Of a stretch of DNA of 64,000 bases, positions 34,519-47,176 are shown one piece after another (the first letter of the stretch is position 1; every line of letters begins with the position of its first letter). The position numbers and the translations under genes are program-made. The notes beneath the pieces are model-generated. The model was given only the letters and a program-made list of their open reading frames with translations, did no database searches and was not told the DNA's origin. This stretch comes from Macropodus opercularis (taxonomy: Eukaryota; Chordata; Actinopteri; Anabantiformes; Osphronemidae). Location of the stretch: the NCBI GenBank assembly GCA_030770545.1, contig CM061091.1, forward strand, positions 4,222,501-4,286,500, given 5' to 3'.

Positions 34519-34551
34519 GAGAGCGACTTGCTCTGTGTCAAAGTCGCTCTC
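34519..34551. repeat. Inverted repeat, 11-bp arms
   Basis: GAGAGCGACTT (34519-34529) and AAGTCGCTCTC (34541-34551) are perfect reverse complements separated by 11 nt. The arms are GC-balanced in AT-rich surroundings. Function is unknown. Confidence 0.7.
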
Positions 34552-34681
34552 TCCTGGTGTGGACAGTCTGCATCCTACGGCCTCGCTGTTAATGGGCAGA
34601 TCCTTGTTTGAACCCTGACGACTGGATGTTTGTGACAGAGGACTGAACCATTAGCAACAATGTTCAGTGAAGTCCTGAAGT

Positions 34682-34701
34682 ACACACACACACACACACA
34701 C
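34682..34701. repeat. (AC)10 microsatellite
   Basis: Uninterrupted AC dinucleotide run in intergenic DNA. Confidence 0.9.
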
Positions 34702-35190
34702 AAATACACAGCTACTGTGATTCATGACGTATGGCAACATGCTTTATAGATGAATTGTTTATATATATTGTTGTATAAAATATTGAATGATTGCTTGAAT
34801 ATCCTGCTAGAAGAGCAGGATATTTTACAGACTACTACACTCTCCTGTACATTACCACAGAATCTATACTAGAACACAAGAAGGTCAACATGCAACTAAC
34901 AGTTTTGCAATGCTAATATCTTTACATAAACACTGTGCTGTACCAATAATTATTTATATCAGTACTTGCTTTTTGTCTGCTAAACTCCAATGGGCTACTG
35001 ATAAATCAATGCTGCTTTTCCAACATAATAGGATACGCTTCTTAAGCCGGTACGTAGTAGTTCTGTAGTTTAAATATATTAGCACCATTATTTTTATGTC
35101 ATACAAAGCAAACCTGAACTGGGGAAGAGCGTCTCTGCTACGAGCCAACCCACAAAGCTCTCATGATCTCATGACTGGTTGGTAGCTGGC

Positions 35191-35211
35191 TTGGACAAAT
35201 GGTTTGTCCAA
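35191..35211. repeat. Inverted repeat, 9-bp arms with 3-nt loop
   Basis: TTGGACAAA and TTTGTCCAA flank TGG. It is a perfect short hairpin sequence of no known role. Confidence 0.7.
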
Positions 35212-35862
35212 AAGCATGATGTTTTACTGTGCTCCTATTGTTTCATTTCAGAAGCAAAAGAAAGTGTGAGTGCAAAATGTTGTGCTCCAGTCTATCGAAC
35301 TGGAAGAGAAGTGTCGCACATTAGAGCACAATTTAATTCTGATTCAACTGAATATATCACATGCAGATTAAGAAAAAAATAAGACATTTTTTTCTGTTAA
35401 GTAAAAGGATGAATAAACAAATAAAAAACAACACAATTGTCTCCTACATTTCAAAAGTCCCAGATCTGAGTCTAGAAGCCTTAGTTACTTACTACCACCT
35501 TGTGGTTGATGAAGGTCACACATTTATATAAAAAGTAACTAAAAGCATAACACTAACTAAAACAAACACGTCCAGTAGAGATTAACCAAACAAAATGTCT
35601 GGTGAACGTAAGGATGTGCCCAGTTAACATACACGTTGTATATAAGCATAGTTCATAAAAGACCGGCTTAAATTCTAAAGCACAATATTTAATTTGCTTA
35701 GTTTACAAGGGGAACATTTTTCATTTATGTGCTTGACAATGTAATGAGTTTTTTTAGTGGGGGTTTGTAGTATAATTGTGTATTCACACTAGATATATTC
35801 CAACATATACAACCTGTATTTTATTTTATTTATCCTCTACCAAGATGCAATATGCCCTAGCA

Positions 35863-35877
35863 CCACATGAGGGCAGT
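35863..35877 (+). promoter_or_regulatory. CTCF-like motif, plus orientation
   Basis: CCACATGAGGGCAGT resembles the CTCF core with about three mismatches. It lies 3 kb from, and divergent to, the stronger motif at 32848. Confidence 0.3.
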
Positions 35878-37660
35878 AGGAGCCCTGCAACAGACAAAGG
35901 GTGGACAAAATAAAGATGGAGCCCTCCTGGGAACAAAGGATTAGTTGGTGGTCCAGCACAATCAAAAGACTGTTGTATGTAAATTGTGTAAATCCACTAT
36001 GGAAGAGGAGGTTATGCCAGTCTGATTTCATGCCAAGTCCACCCACTGGAAACGGACCTCAGGCCTGCAGACCCATGGCTGAATAGTTATGAAGACAAAG
36101 GGCATTATAAAAAGTCAGTCACTGATACAAAACCATCGTTTTCTGCAAATGTTTCGTTACTGCAGTTTTTAGTTCTGTAAAACCTACGGCCCTGGCTCCG
36201 TGCGTAAGTACCTTTAGAAGGCCCTTATTCTATAGCAGCACTTATTTGAAACCCAATGAAACAATGACTTTTCAATTACAGTATGACAACAAACGGTTGG
36301 CAGGTAAGAAGAATCTGCTATAAGTCAGCTGCAAACTGAATAGAGAAAACTTCTGCAGATTAAAACTGCAGTGATCAGTGTTGGTGTTAGATTCAACACA
36401 ATTTTGCAGAAAAATAATAATAATCCATCTACACACATTTGCCATTCCAGTCAGCCTATCAGTCACCTGGGGACAATGGGAGCTTTGAAGTGTGGGTGAG
36501 TGAGTAGGTAAATAATTTGGGAGAGGAGATAGGGACACAATTAAACTGACACATGTAAATGTTGGCTAAATGGGATGTGTGGAGGAGAGGGAGTCTTTTC
36601 AAGCAGCTAATTGATCAATTAAGTAAACAGAGGCTGCTCCTGGAGAAGAGCCGTGGTGGGACTGACGAATGGGTGGGAGATAAGGCGATGTGCTAATGAT
36701 GTTAATCCAGCAGACAGGAGAGGTGGTCATCTGTTGGAGATCATTACATAAGTCAGTATCATGAGGTAATAGATGTGTCTTTATATTGTATGAGAATATT
36801 GCCAAGCTACACAAATTTATAATAAAATGTTTTAGGTGCGAGATGGTGTCACTTAATATTTATAGCCCCGTATTCATCCTCTATACTTCCAGTCAAATGC
36901 ATAATGTAATATTTCTGCTTGTGTAGCTGCCAGTTCACTTGCTGCAGAAATGTAATTCATTTTATCCACACTAACAAAGGGACCTGTTTGTGGAGATACA
37001 AATGCTTCAGCATTTGCTGAGGGTTGCTGGCTGAAGTAGAGGAGTTTTCACACAACCAGTCTCAGTGCAGTGGTAGTCAGTAATTGGTCTAAAATATCAC
37101 CATTTACTCTGGCTGCCGTGTACAGCTTTGCTTCCTGCATGTCTGTTGCAATAGAGTTTTAAATAAAGTAGCAATATAAAGCCTGGTTAAGGATTTACTG
37201 TACGCACGAGTAGACACAATAAGAACAGCACCTTACAGTGTGACACCACCACAAATGACAGCTTCATCTACTGTACTGCTGCACAAATGAAAACATGATA
37301 TTCAGGGTATAAATATTGACGGCAGAACCATTTAGCTGGATCAGATCCAGTTACACAGCTTTTCCACTATTGCAGCGTTGTCTTTGTTCAGTTCGCCTAC
37401 TTCGATTTCAGACAAAACCAGACGTATAGGTTTGTTTAGATTCAAGGCAAAGACAAATATGGATACATGTGCGTCTGTGGTTTCTAAAGATGCATAATCA
37501 TTAAATGAGAGCACATGGATTAGCTATGACTCCACTCCCAGCGTTTACTAGTTTGTCCATCAGCAGCGTTGCCTTCTCTGCCTCTCAGTGGTCATGTCAC
37601 TGCAGCGTGGAGGACGTGCAGTTTTACTCATTACTCTACAGCTTTTATCACGCATTCGCT

Positions 37661-37790
37661 TCAGTTGATTTATAAAGCATTAAATATCACCAAAGTCATC
37701 TCAAAGCACTTTACAATGTAAAGTTTAAGACCCGACAGAACAATACACCAATAACCTACTGTACTGTATATAGAAAACCAAACAAGCCCA
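37661..37790 (+). repeat. Decayed copy of a common teleost interspersed repeat
   Basis: The segment TTCAGTTGATTTATAAAGC, then CAAAGTCATCTCAAAGCAC, TTTACAATGTAAAG and TAGAAAACCAAACAAGCCC follows, in order, the consensus of a very common teleost repeat I recall (TTTATTTATATAGC ... CAAAGTCATCTCAAGGCACTTTACA ... AGAGAACCCAACAA). Its downstream part is missing, so the copy is 3'-truncated and old. The family name is left open. It supports a teleost origin of the window. Confidence 0.55.
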
Positions 37791-40700
37791 GTGACTACAA
37801 AGCTTGGCAATAACTGTAAACCCTGCCTTCACTCTGATATCTCAATCATTAGCCTATTACAGGTCTGATGGAAGACCCAGTATTAACCTTCTGTGCTCTC
37901 ACTGAAAGAGACTTTAGAAAGTAACTGCCTTAAAAATGAAATCAACAAGACTGATGAGGTAAAACTGTTAAATACAGAGTAAGATGATGTCCATCATTGG
38001 TTGTTTGTTTCACAGTAACAGTAAAGATGAACGACAAAACAGTGTTTGTACTGTTTATACCTTTGGCTGCCGCTGCGTTTTTAAGAACACTGACACTTAA
38101 ATGGGACCTTGGTGTCTCTCTGTCTCAGGATGTGCTGTGTTTTACTGTGAAGGCCTGTCTACCCTTTGTTGCAACGTGAAGTACTTTGTCAGACCTTTAT
38201 GTTATGCAGATAAATGCTATTTGATCTGGCTTAAATACAAAGATGAAACACACGACTTTGGCTTACTTGGATCCAATCTCTCCTCACAATGGGCATTATC
38301 CCTCGCCTGAGAAGAGGGTAGTATGTTGACAAGTGACGCACTCTGATGTTCTAAATGTGTGAAGTAAGTGGTGCTAAACGAGACGGGCTCCGGTGCTGAC
38401 AACCAGGTGGACAGGTCCCCACCCTCATTCCCTCTGTCTTTCATTTGAATAATGCATGCTAATTACCTACTTGCCTAGAGCAGAACTGTCAACCCCACAA
38501 ACCCCAGCAGACGTTTCCATGCACACATACAGACACACGTGGCCGCACGCGCACTGTAAGGGACACACACACACATACAGTGGCTGTCATGCAGCACTTC
38601 TAAACAGTGGCACATTTATAATAGAAACTTCAGAAAACCTAGTTGATAAACTTGAGGGAATTCCTTTAACAAAAGAACCTGTCAAGATAGTATGTAGGCT
38701 AATGATAGACTACATCCACCACTGGGCCGGAAGAGCCGAGCCAGGCACAGCGTCTGCTCTACTACTCAGTGGTTGTTTTCAGTCAAAGCACTAACAGCAA
38801 ACTAATGGCAGGCTGAGCACACATTTTAAAATCCAATTCTGAAATAAAAGTTATTAAATTAAATTGTTTGATGTACTGATGGTAATACGGATTTTTAAAC
38901 CACCGACAGGTGACGTGAATAAAATTGATTATCTGTTGTGTCACCTGGCACAGATGAGATATTGTAACGCAGTGAGTAAACACAAGCAAGAAATATGAAG
39001 TTTGTTATCAGGTTATCAGAGAATTTGATGGTGAATTCATGACATGCAAGCTATAGTATGGGTGTACTATACACACAAAGAGGTGATAACATGACATCAT
39101 CTTTTTTACTACGTTCAGCTTTAGCCACTACTAATAAAGGTATCAAAACAGATACAGTAGCACTACTTGTTGTGCCAGTGTCACTGTACTGCAACGCCCT
39201 TACTTACAGCACATGTACATGCACTTAACACACACTAAGGGCTAAGGTCTAATGACTAAACAACTTAGTTCAAGCATCTCAGAAATTAACGAACATTTTC
39301 TATCAGTACGGTTTATAATACCAACTAAGAAGTGTTCGCTGTCCTTCTGATGAAGTGCAGGCACACAGAATTTGCCAGATTTCTACTATAAGTGAAAGTT
39401 AAGCTTTCCCTAAAGACGTCCGTCTGTGTGTCTCAGAATGTGCCCCTTTGAATGTGTGCACTTGTGTGTGGATTGCAGTATTAATGGACGTTCCAGTACA
39501 TTTGGTCTGACGCCAATGGGCCCAATTGCTTAGCATGCCTGCAGGACATTAATTGATGGCCGGGTTACGCTTCCTAATAAGTGTCATAAATAATGGTTTA
39601 GCAGGACGAGGGGGAAAATCTCAAATACATTAACCACTGCGTTGACATCTTAATGGAGATTCAACTGAGATGTGATCAAGTGGAATCCATCAAATAGGAA
39701 TCCATTAATGCAGGGCTGAACCCTCCACAGTAGCAAACTGGTGACAGTGATGATGGCAATGGGACAGACTAGCTTTACTGCCGCTCATGTGTCACTCGCA
39801 GATTTAATGGACAGCCTTGTCAACATCCTCATTCCCACCCGCACATGGCCCTCCACCAACACAGCTGTTGAAGATCTGTCAAACCTTCATGTAGGACAGC
39901 CACACACACCCTCTCAAAGTCACTGCTGTGGCCAGTAAAACACGAGCCATTCGCTGGCAATGACACTGATTTTATCCTAGAACCATTGTTGAGGACGACC
40001 CGTGTTTTGAATACCAATGGTGGGCCTTTCAAATGCAGAGAGGCAAGAGGGTCAAATTAGCCCCAGACTGCCATGGTTTCTGTTGTGCGAATGGACACTG
40101 AAGTAGCAAGCGCTGGCAACTTTGTTTAGCAATTTGTCTGTAAGCAAACACAGACACAAGTACATAAAAAAACACACCCACACACAGTTCATCAGATGTG
40201 CATCCGTATTAAATATGCAGCCAGACAGCTCATTAATCCAATTGCAGGCATTTGAGGATTTCTCTGTGTAAATAGGCTTCCGAAATCGGGATGAAAAACC
40301 TCTGAGCTCCCACGATATACTGTAAGTGGTGAGGGACTGTAAGAAAATAAACGAGCATTAGTCTCTGGGTGTCAAAATGGTATAGAGTCATATTAGTGTA
40401 GCGTAGTATGCATTAGAACAGAACCTCATGACCATCCCCAGCTAATGCTGCTAGTACTTTGCACGCTGCAACAGCTACACCCCACTGAGGCATAGAACCT
40501 AAGACGGCAGATAATTTACATCCCTTACTGTGTTGTGAGGTGGAACTAACCAGATCTGACCCTGTTACCAGTTCATGGTTTCTTAAAGTCTCTAGTCTTT
40601 GCACCGTCCTCATTCTCCTGCACCCAACATGTTGACTACAAGAACTGTGTTCGTGTACACTGATATTCTTCAACCTTGACATGTATCGCTGATATGAGAT

Positions 40701-42937
40701 GATCAACATTAGTTGCTTCATTGGTTAGAGAATGTAATTAGAACATCAGTGCGGTGTTTTCTTTCTAGCATCTGTGTGGCAGAATCATAATGGGAGACTC
40801 AAATAATCAAAGAAATGCATTACTGTATTTACTAAAGCGCCTCTAGGAGTGTCCTGATCACCTCATTACTTTTCCAAGCTCAGCTAATGTTAATTATCTT
40901 CATCATGCCCGAAAATAACATTTCATTTAGACTATTTTAGGCACACTGCAGCATCTTATGGACAAAATACAAGCAGAGCTCATTAACAGTCATTTACGTA
41001 GAATGGGAGCATTTACATGGTTACATGACCAATCAAGGAAATGAAAACATTTACTACAACGGTATCAAACACATATATATTGTTATGAAATAAATATCAA
41101 ATTTAAAAAACACCAAATGACATGTCTGGACCCTTTGGACATTATGAAAACATCTGGACAAGCTGGTTCCATACAAGGCTGCAACGCCGTGAATAAATAC
41201 TCCTGATATTAGTGCTCACATGAATTCATAGGAGCTGCATAGGTTGTTTAACATGATATTTCCTCATTTACCATTGGCACTGCTTAGCATACTGCAGCTT
41301 GGGTGAGTGTCTTGTGTAAAGTTCATAGCAGACTAAACTATAAAAACATCCCATGAATAAAAATCATGGACCGAAGATGTGGCAAACCTAGCTTCCAGCT
41401 TCACCTGTACTGATGCAAATAAAAGCAATAACCGGTGCAATAAAGAGGCAAAGCAAGAACCCCTCCCGAAAGATGGTTTAATGACGCCACAGGCAAATGA
41501 TCTCTCCTTTGTCTTCCTGACTTGGACTCTTCTGTAGTTTTGTATTATTACATATAATTTGATTGCATTTCTATTCAAAATCGAACAAGCTAAGAAACAA
41601 ACAAGGACAAGGACTGAGAATACGCCATCCATAATTTTGCACATGAATAGACAAACATGAGTCAGCTGCCTATGCATGACAGAGCTGGGCATGGTACTGT
41701 GAAACCCACACTAGCTCACAAAAGCCGTCCGCCACTGTCTGCTACTCTGTGATGTGTCCAACCTGAATACATTCATCAAACTACAGGATCAGCAGTCTGT
41801 CTGCTGCGTTCATTTCACAAATCTAAATCACAGCCTATGAATGTGAAAAATGACTTCACTTTCATCAGCTCACATGACTCACTAGGATGCCTTTTATTGA
41901 CACTTAAAAAGTGCAGTGAGTGATCTATAAATACAGTTATGGTCTTTATGATGACCCTCCGCTTTACTGTGCTGTATGTGTCACGTCACGTTATGGTCAA
42001 GGGTCAGGCTAAGCAGATAGTAGAACAGAGATTCTGTCAATTCTTTAATTTCATTTGATATATAGCAATGAGTTATAGCAATAAGCAAAAAATACACAAC
42101 ACAGTAAAACACATCACATCTTAACACTTAAAAATGTACGGATTTATCTTTAAATGTATGGAACTCGAATACAAGGCTTAAACATGCAGATAATCTGATT
42201 CTTTTCAGTATTGTCTGGATGCTTTCAGATAACTTTAAAAAGCTTTTTCCCTCTGTAAGACAGTTTTTCATCACTCAGAGTAAAAAGCGTTTGTCTTTTC
42301 TCTGCTGTGAGATGACATTTGCCTGCAGCCATTTTCACACATAAACCTTTCTCTGACACAGAATAATGAACACATTCAACTGGTACTTGTGGGTCACTAC
42401 ACTTTGGGGCTGTTAAATGTTAGCGAAATGAAACCGACCTGTACAGTACGTACCAACTAAATGTTCTTTGTTTTTAAACTACTGTTTATTTTTTCATAAT
42501 TCATTCATCATTTTGTTCAAATTGATACATTTTCAGAAAATCTAATGCATCGATTAGATAAATACTATGACTGAAGGATGAATCCACTGTAAGCAGTGAT
42601 GCATCAATGTACACAATGAATGATATTTAAGTAATCAACATAACTGGTTGCACCAACATGTCATCCTAGCCCTCGAAACGAGAGAAACGTATGGCTCAGA
42701 ACTGAGATGTATCTGATAGAACGCCTCACAAGACCTATATTGTAGACACCTGTGCTTGCTGGTGAACCAGTTACAGCCACTGGGCACCTTGTAAAATACA
42801 GGCAGTGGTTGTATTAATTATCAACTACAGGATTTTCTGTTCTCCATCTGCAGCTTTTCATTCAAATTGCAGAAGTGCCCCAGAGGCCCAACAAATGACA
42901 AGATCAATTAAAAGTTAACTTTTCCATTTTCCTTTTC

Positions 42938-42959
42938 TGTGTGTGTGTGTGTGTGTGTG
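42938..42959. repeat. (TG)11 microsatellite
   Basis: Uninterrupted TG dinucleotide run in intergenic DNA. Confidence 0.9.
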
Positions 42960-45900
42960 AGTAAGGTAAGGAGAGGCGAAAACAAGCTAAATGAGAAGAT
43001 CAATTATACTTTTTCATGTGTTTGTTTTTGCAAAACTTTTTGCCTTAGTGATTTATTATGCACTTATTAAATCTAAAGGGTATCCAAAACATATCTTCTT
43101 TCTACGAGTTAAATGCACATGAATTTTAATGTCATGTCAATTCTTTGTTATTCTAATGATCTTATTTCGAGTTAAGTGAACATACGGGGACTGAATGACG
43201 ACACAGTGTGTTTATGTGTGGGTTCCTGTCCTGTGGGCAGTTTTATTACTTGACAGTATTGCTGATGTCTGCTTGTTCTTTATCACTTCTTTCTGTGTGT
43301 GTAAAAGTACCGTGTGTGTATGGTTGTGTCTGTGTGTGGTCCTGTGGCCCGTGGGCCAGAGGGTTCTGTCAGGCTCACGACAAAGTGATGAATGTGTGTG
43401 TGCAGTGAGGGGAACCAGGTGCCAACTGCACCGACTCCTCTTCGCCACAGACTGAAGGTGTCTGTGTTTGAAAGACAGAGAGAAAAAGTGCAAACATCAT
43501 TTGTATATGTAACACTTTTGAACTGAACTACTACCACACATATATATACACACACACACACACATACAGTATATACAGAGTGCTGGAGTATGCGTGGGGT
43601 TGTGAAGCCATGGCTAGATAATACTTCTCTCTTTCTCATCTCCCTCATCCTCGCTCATCCTGACACCCCCCATGCCCTCTCCGTCACAGTGCTGCCTCTC
43701 ATCACAAACCTAATCGTCTCACCCCCTCGGCTAGTACGTGCTGTGCGAATTAAAGTGCCCCTGCCCTCTTTTTCGCTTTCTTATGCCTCTTTGTCTTCTT
43801 CCTCCTCCTCCTCCTAATAATTTTTAGCTTTTGTATGTAATGGGTGTCCAACCTTAAGTGGCCAGAGTATTTCAATAATGTGTTTACTTATCTCCATTTA
43901 GCTATTGAGCTTCTGACATTTTCAATTTATGTTTACAAATTGCAAACATTAACATGTAAATGTGGAGGATGCCTCACAGGGCTTCTGTTTTCATTGAAAA
44001 AGGGTCATTGAATGGGACAACAAACCGGTAATGGCAAAGCATTTGTTTATCAACACTTGCAAAGTGCTATTTTGCTGCTAATCGTAGCTATGCATAAAAA
44101 AATTATTAAAAACCGTGGGTACAGAGGCGTTAGTCTATGGTCCAACTTGTTGATTGTATGTAAATGGATGTGTGAGTATACACACAAACTGCTGTGATGG
44201 TAAGTTTTCTCTGTTGTTTTTACTGGTTTGTTGAAACTAAAAATATTACACACAGGTGCTAATGTATCCAGTGTGAAACAAAACAAGCACAACTCCATCC
44301 AGCTGAGCAGCAACACAATATAATTCAAAGAGAAAAAGTGTATCATGAACCAGTTACCAGCTCCTCTCAGAAGGCTTTTCAATCAAGCAAGCAGCCCTAA
44401 TTCATTTTCTCTCCAAGCCACAGTTGGTTGAAGTTGAAACCACAATTACATGGACAGCCAGAGTGACTTAATGTTCATGAAAGGGAAAGAAAAAGGCAAA
44501 GTCTATATTCAGTAGTTCAAACTGTGTTTGGTGCAAGCGTGATTCTGTAGACTGTAACAGAGTCTGCCTGCAGCTAGGGAGAGGAGTAAGGCAGGAGTAA
44601 TCTATAACTGAGAGGCTCGTAATGAGAAAGATGTGCCAGCCGTCTGCTCGATGTGATAAGATGAGGAAGTTCCCTCAGGGCCTAAAGCATCTCTGACCCA
44701 AACAACAACAAAGACAACAAACGGGTTACTGCCCAAACCACCCCCACCAGCCCTAATTCTAAACCATAATTTCCATTTCTTTCTGCCTCTGTCTCTCTTT
44801 CTGTCATCCTATCTCTCTCAACCCCTTTGTCTCCAGCTTTCTCTCTCCTTTTTTTAGTGCCCCTCTCTCTTTCTATTCTTCTCTCACTCTCTATTCGTGC
44901 CTAAATCCAACTCCATACAAAGCCTCGCTGCCATGTAATCGTTTTCATCAGCATTTTTTATTAGCTGAAGAAGAATACATGGTAATTAAGGAGCGTGCGG
45001 CCAAGCGTGACGGGGAGAGGCTTCACCCAGCTGCTGATGTGGAACAAGAAGGAATAAACGAAGGAGAAGAGAACGGTGCCGAGAAGGGCAGATAAAAAGA
45101 AAGACAGATGAGAAAGGGCAAGAAGGAAAATGGGAAAACAGAGTGAGAGATAAGGAAGGTTTGAATGGCGACAGGAAATGAAAGACTGGAGCATGAGGGT
45201 CACAATGATTTTGGTCGTGCTCTCCAGTGTTGCATGGAAGTACGCCGTTGGAATGGAAATGAGACTAATGTCCTGTTAATGTGGTCCGAGTCACATTGCA
45301 CCAATATGAGGACCTCGACTGCCATCATCTGCCTAATCCCCTGTGTCCACTTAAATGGCCCATTCAGGGCAAGTGCAGCATGAGGGTGCTATAGGAAAGA
45401 GGTCTCTGGCATTGTTTCACGCTAGGTCAATTTTTATGTTCTTCAGACTAGCTGGATGATACATGTGTTAATGAAGTAGACACGAGATGCTACTCATTGT
45501 TGAGCAGTTTGATATTACTGAGGACCACTGGGACTGATCTAATTCTACTCCGACTCTGGTGGCATTTCTTCTTGAAGTGCCCTTGACTTCTAAAATGCAC
45601 TGTAACATTTGACATCTGAAGATCAGTTTGTAAATGTGGGCATCAGAAAAAATACAAGCATATTAGAGCTGGTGTGGCACCAACCCCCCTAAGCTTTATC
45701 AACGTCACACTGCTGTTTAAAGTCCCACAAAGCAGGAGTACGTGCATTTTCTTTAGGAAAGATGTTCTGTTCACATAGAGAGAGATGCAGCAGAAGCCAA
45801 TGGACCAGTAAGACCCAACTCACTGTGTATTTCCTGAAACATGCCAGCCGTTCTGCTGCCAAGCTGTGCTAACATTAATTTTCTGCTGAAACAGCCACTG

Positions 45901-47099
45901 GCCTGCGAGAGCAAGTTCGCCCAGAGCTGAAATATCAATTACACTTTTCTCCCTGGAAGAGAGTGTGAAGCTTTAATCTTCACACAACCAATCAAAATGT
46001 CGTCTGGACCGAACGGAAAGAGAGAATTGTTGGCCATGCTCAAAGGGCAAGGGTTTCAACCCATCTAAATAATATTGACACAAAGGAAGTCCACCAGGAA
46101 CTATTTGGTTGCCATATTCATCTTGTCTGTGCTTCCCCTCCATCTCTTCCTTTTACATGTTAAACATGCAGTTTTTCAGCATGGTATAATCTGACATGGC
46201 AATTAAGTCAGCAATGCAGTATATTTATGTATGAGGCTGAAAAAAAAAAGAAAGCCTGCAGTTTTCACTTCCGCCACTAGACATCGTAAAGTCGCTGCAA
46301 CATCACCAAGCTAGTGTACAGCAGCACACTGTATCCTTTATGAATGCATGTGTACCAAAGTGAAGCCAGCTTGTAAAATAAATCCATCACATTATGATCA
46401 GGCCTCTGTGTCTATGTAGACTTCTTCCTAAAACATTTGAATGCAATTAAAAGAAACAGAAGACATGTAAACAAAAACGTCTTTCAGCAAGCGAAAGAGC
46501 AGAATGTTGGTTTCCATAAAGAAAGTCTAACTCCAAGCGTTACCAGGTTAGTGTTACCCGTTTCAGTGTGGTTCACAGATTTTAGCTGTATAGCGAGACA
46601 TGAGACGCCATCTTCTTGTGTGTTTTGTTTTGTTTTGTTCTGTTTGTTTGTGTGTGGCGGGGTGGAGAGGTGAGCTGACAGAGAGACACACTGACAGAAA
46701 CACTATTCCTTCTCACAGGGTTAGGGTTAGTCTGAATTTAAGGAACACAGTGGCCGATTTAAACGTCTATGGGACATAGTCATAGTCTTAGTTTCAGTTT
46801 TAGTCAGACACTATTTAGCGGTTATGATCTCCCCTTTCTTCCAGCAGATCCTGCAGGCAGTCGCAGCCACTATTGTGAATTATTTCATGTGAATTCTAGT
46901 TCTCGAGTTCTCCAATGTCCTAAACTGATAACAGAATCTGGGTTTCCCCTTTAGATGAAACGTATGTAATCAGTATTCTGTAGCCTGTTTATGTCAATGA
47001 TCCAAACTGTTTAGCAAAAGGAAAGGGCCACAACGTCGGTGCCTATCAGCTTAAAGCACACAAGAAGGGGAAGAAAAGAGGTGCGTCATTTTATTTATT

Positions 47100-47176
47100 T
47101 ATATTTATATATATATATATATATATAAATATATAGCTGTATAGCGAGACATATATATATATATATATATATATAT
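47100..47176. repeat. Interrupted (TA)n microsatellite
   Basis: Two TA blocks (about 47108-47134 and 47151-47176) are separated by GCTGTATAGCGAGAC-type unique sequence that also occurs upstream at 46583-46601. Confidence 0.85.

Larger units (their letters stand above)
26046..37660. other. Gene-poor intergenic interval, first part
   Basis: No supported coding exon on either strand; open frames are under 125 codons and lack recognisable domains. The contents seen are an RFX X-box-like site at 28537, a motif-dense block at about 31750-31870, CTCF-like motifs at 32848 and 35863, an RFX-like cluster at 33707-33758, hairpins at 34519 and 35191, an (AC)10 run at 34682-34701, and homopolymer runs at 29367 (A) and 32712 (T). 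Confidence 0.6.

Noticed and set aside
46718..46730. Telomere-like GGGTTAGGGTTAG
   Set aside because: Only two units; too short to call an interstitial telomeric tract.
46767..46808. CATAGTCTTAGTTTCAGTTTTAGTC, resembling part of a fish hAT-type repeat
   Set aside because: Too short and degenerate to separate from simple sequence.
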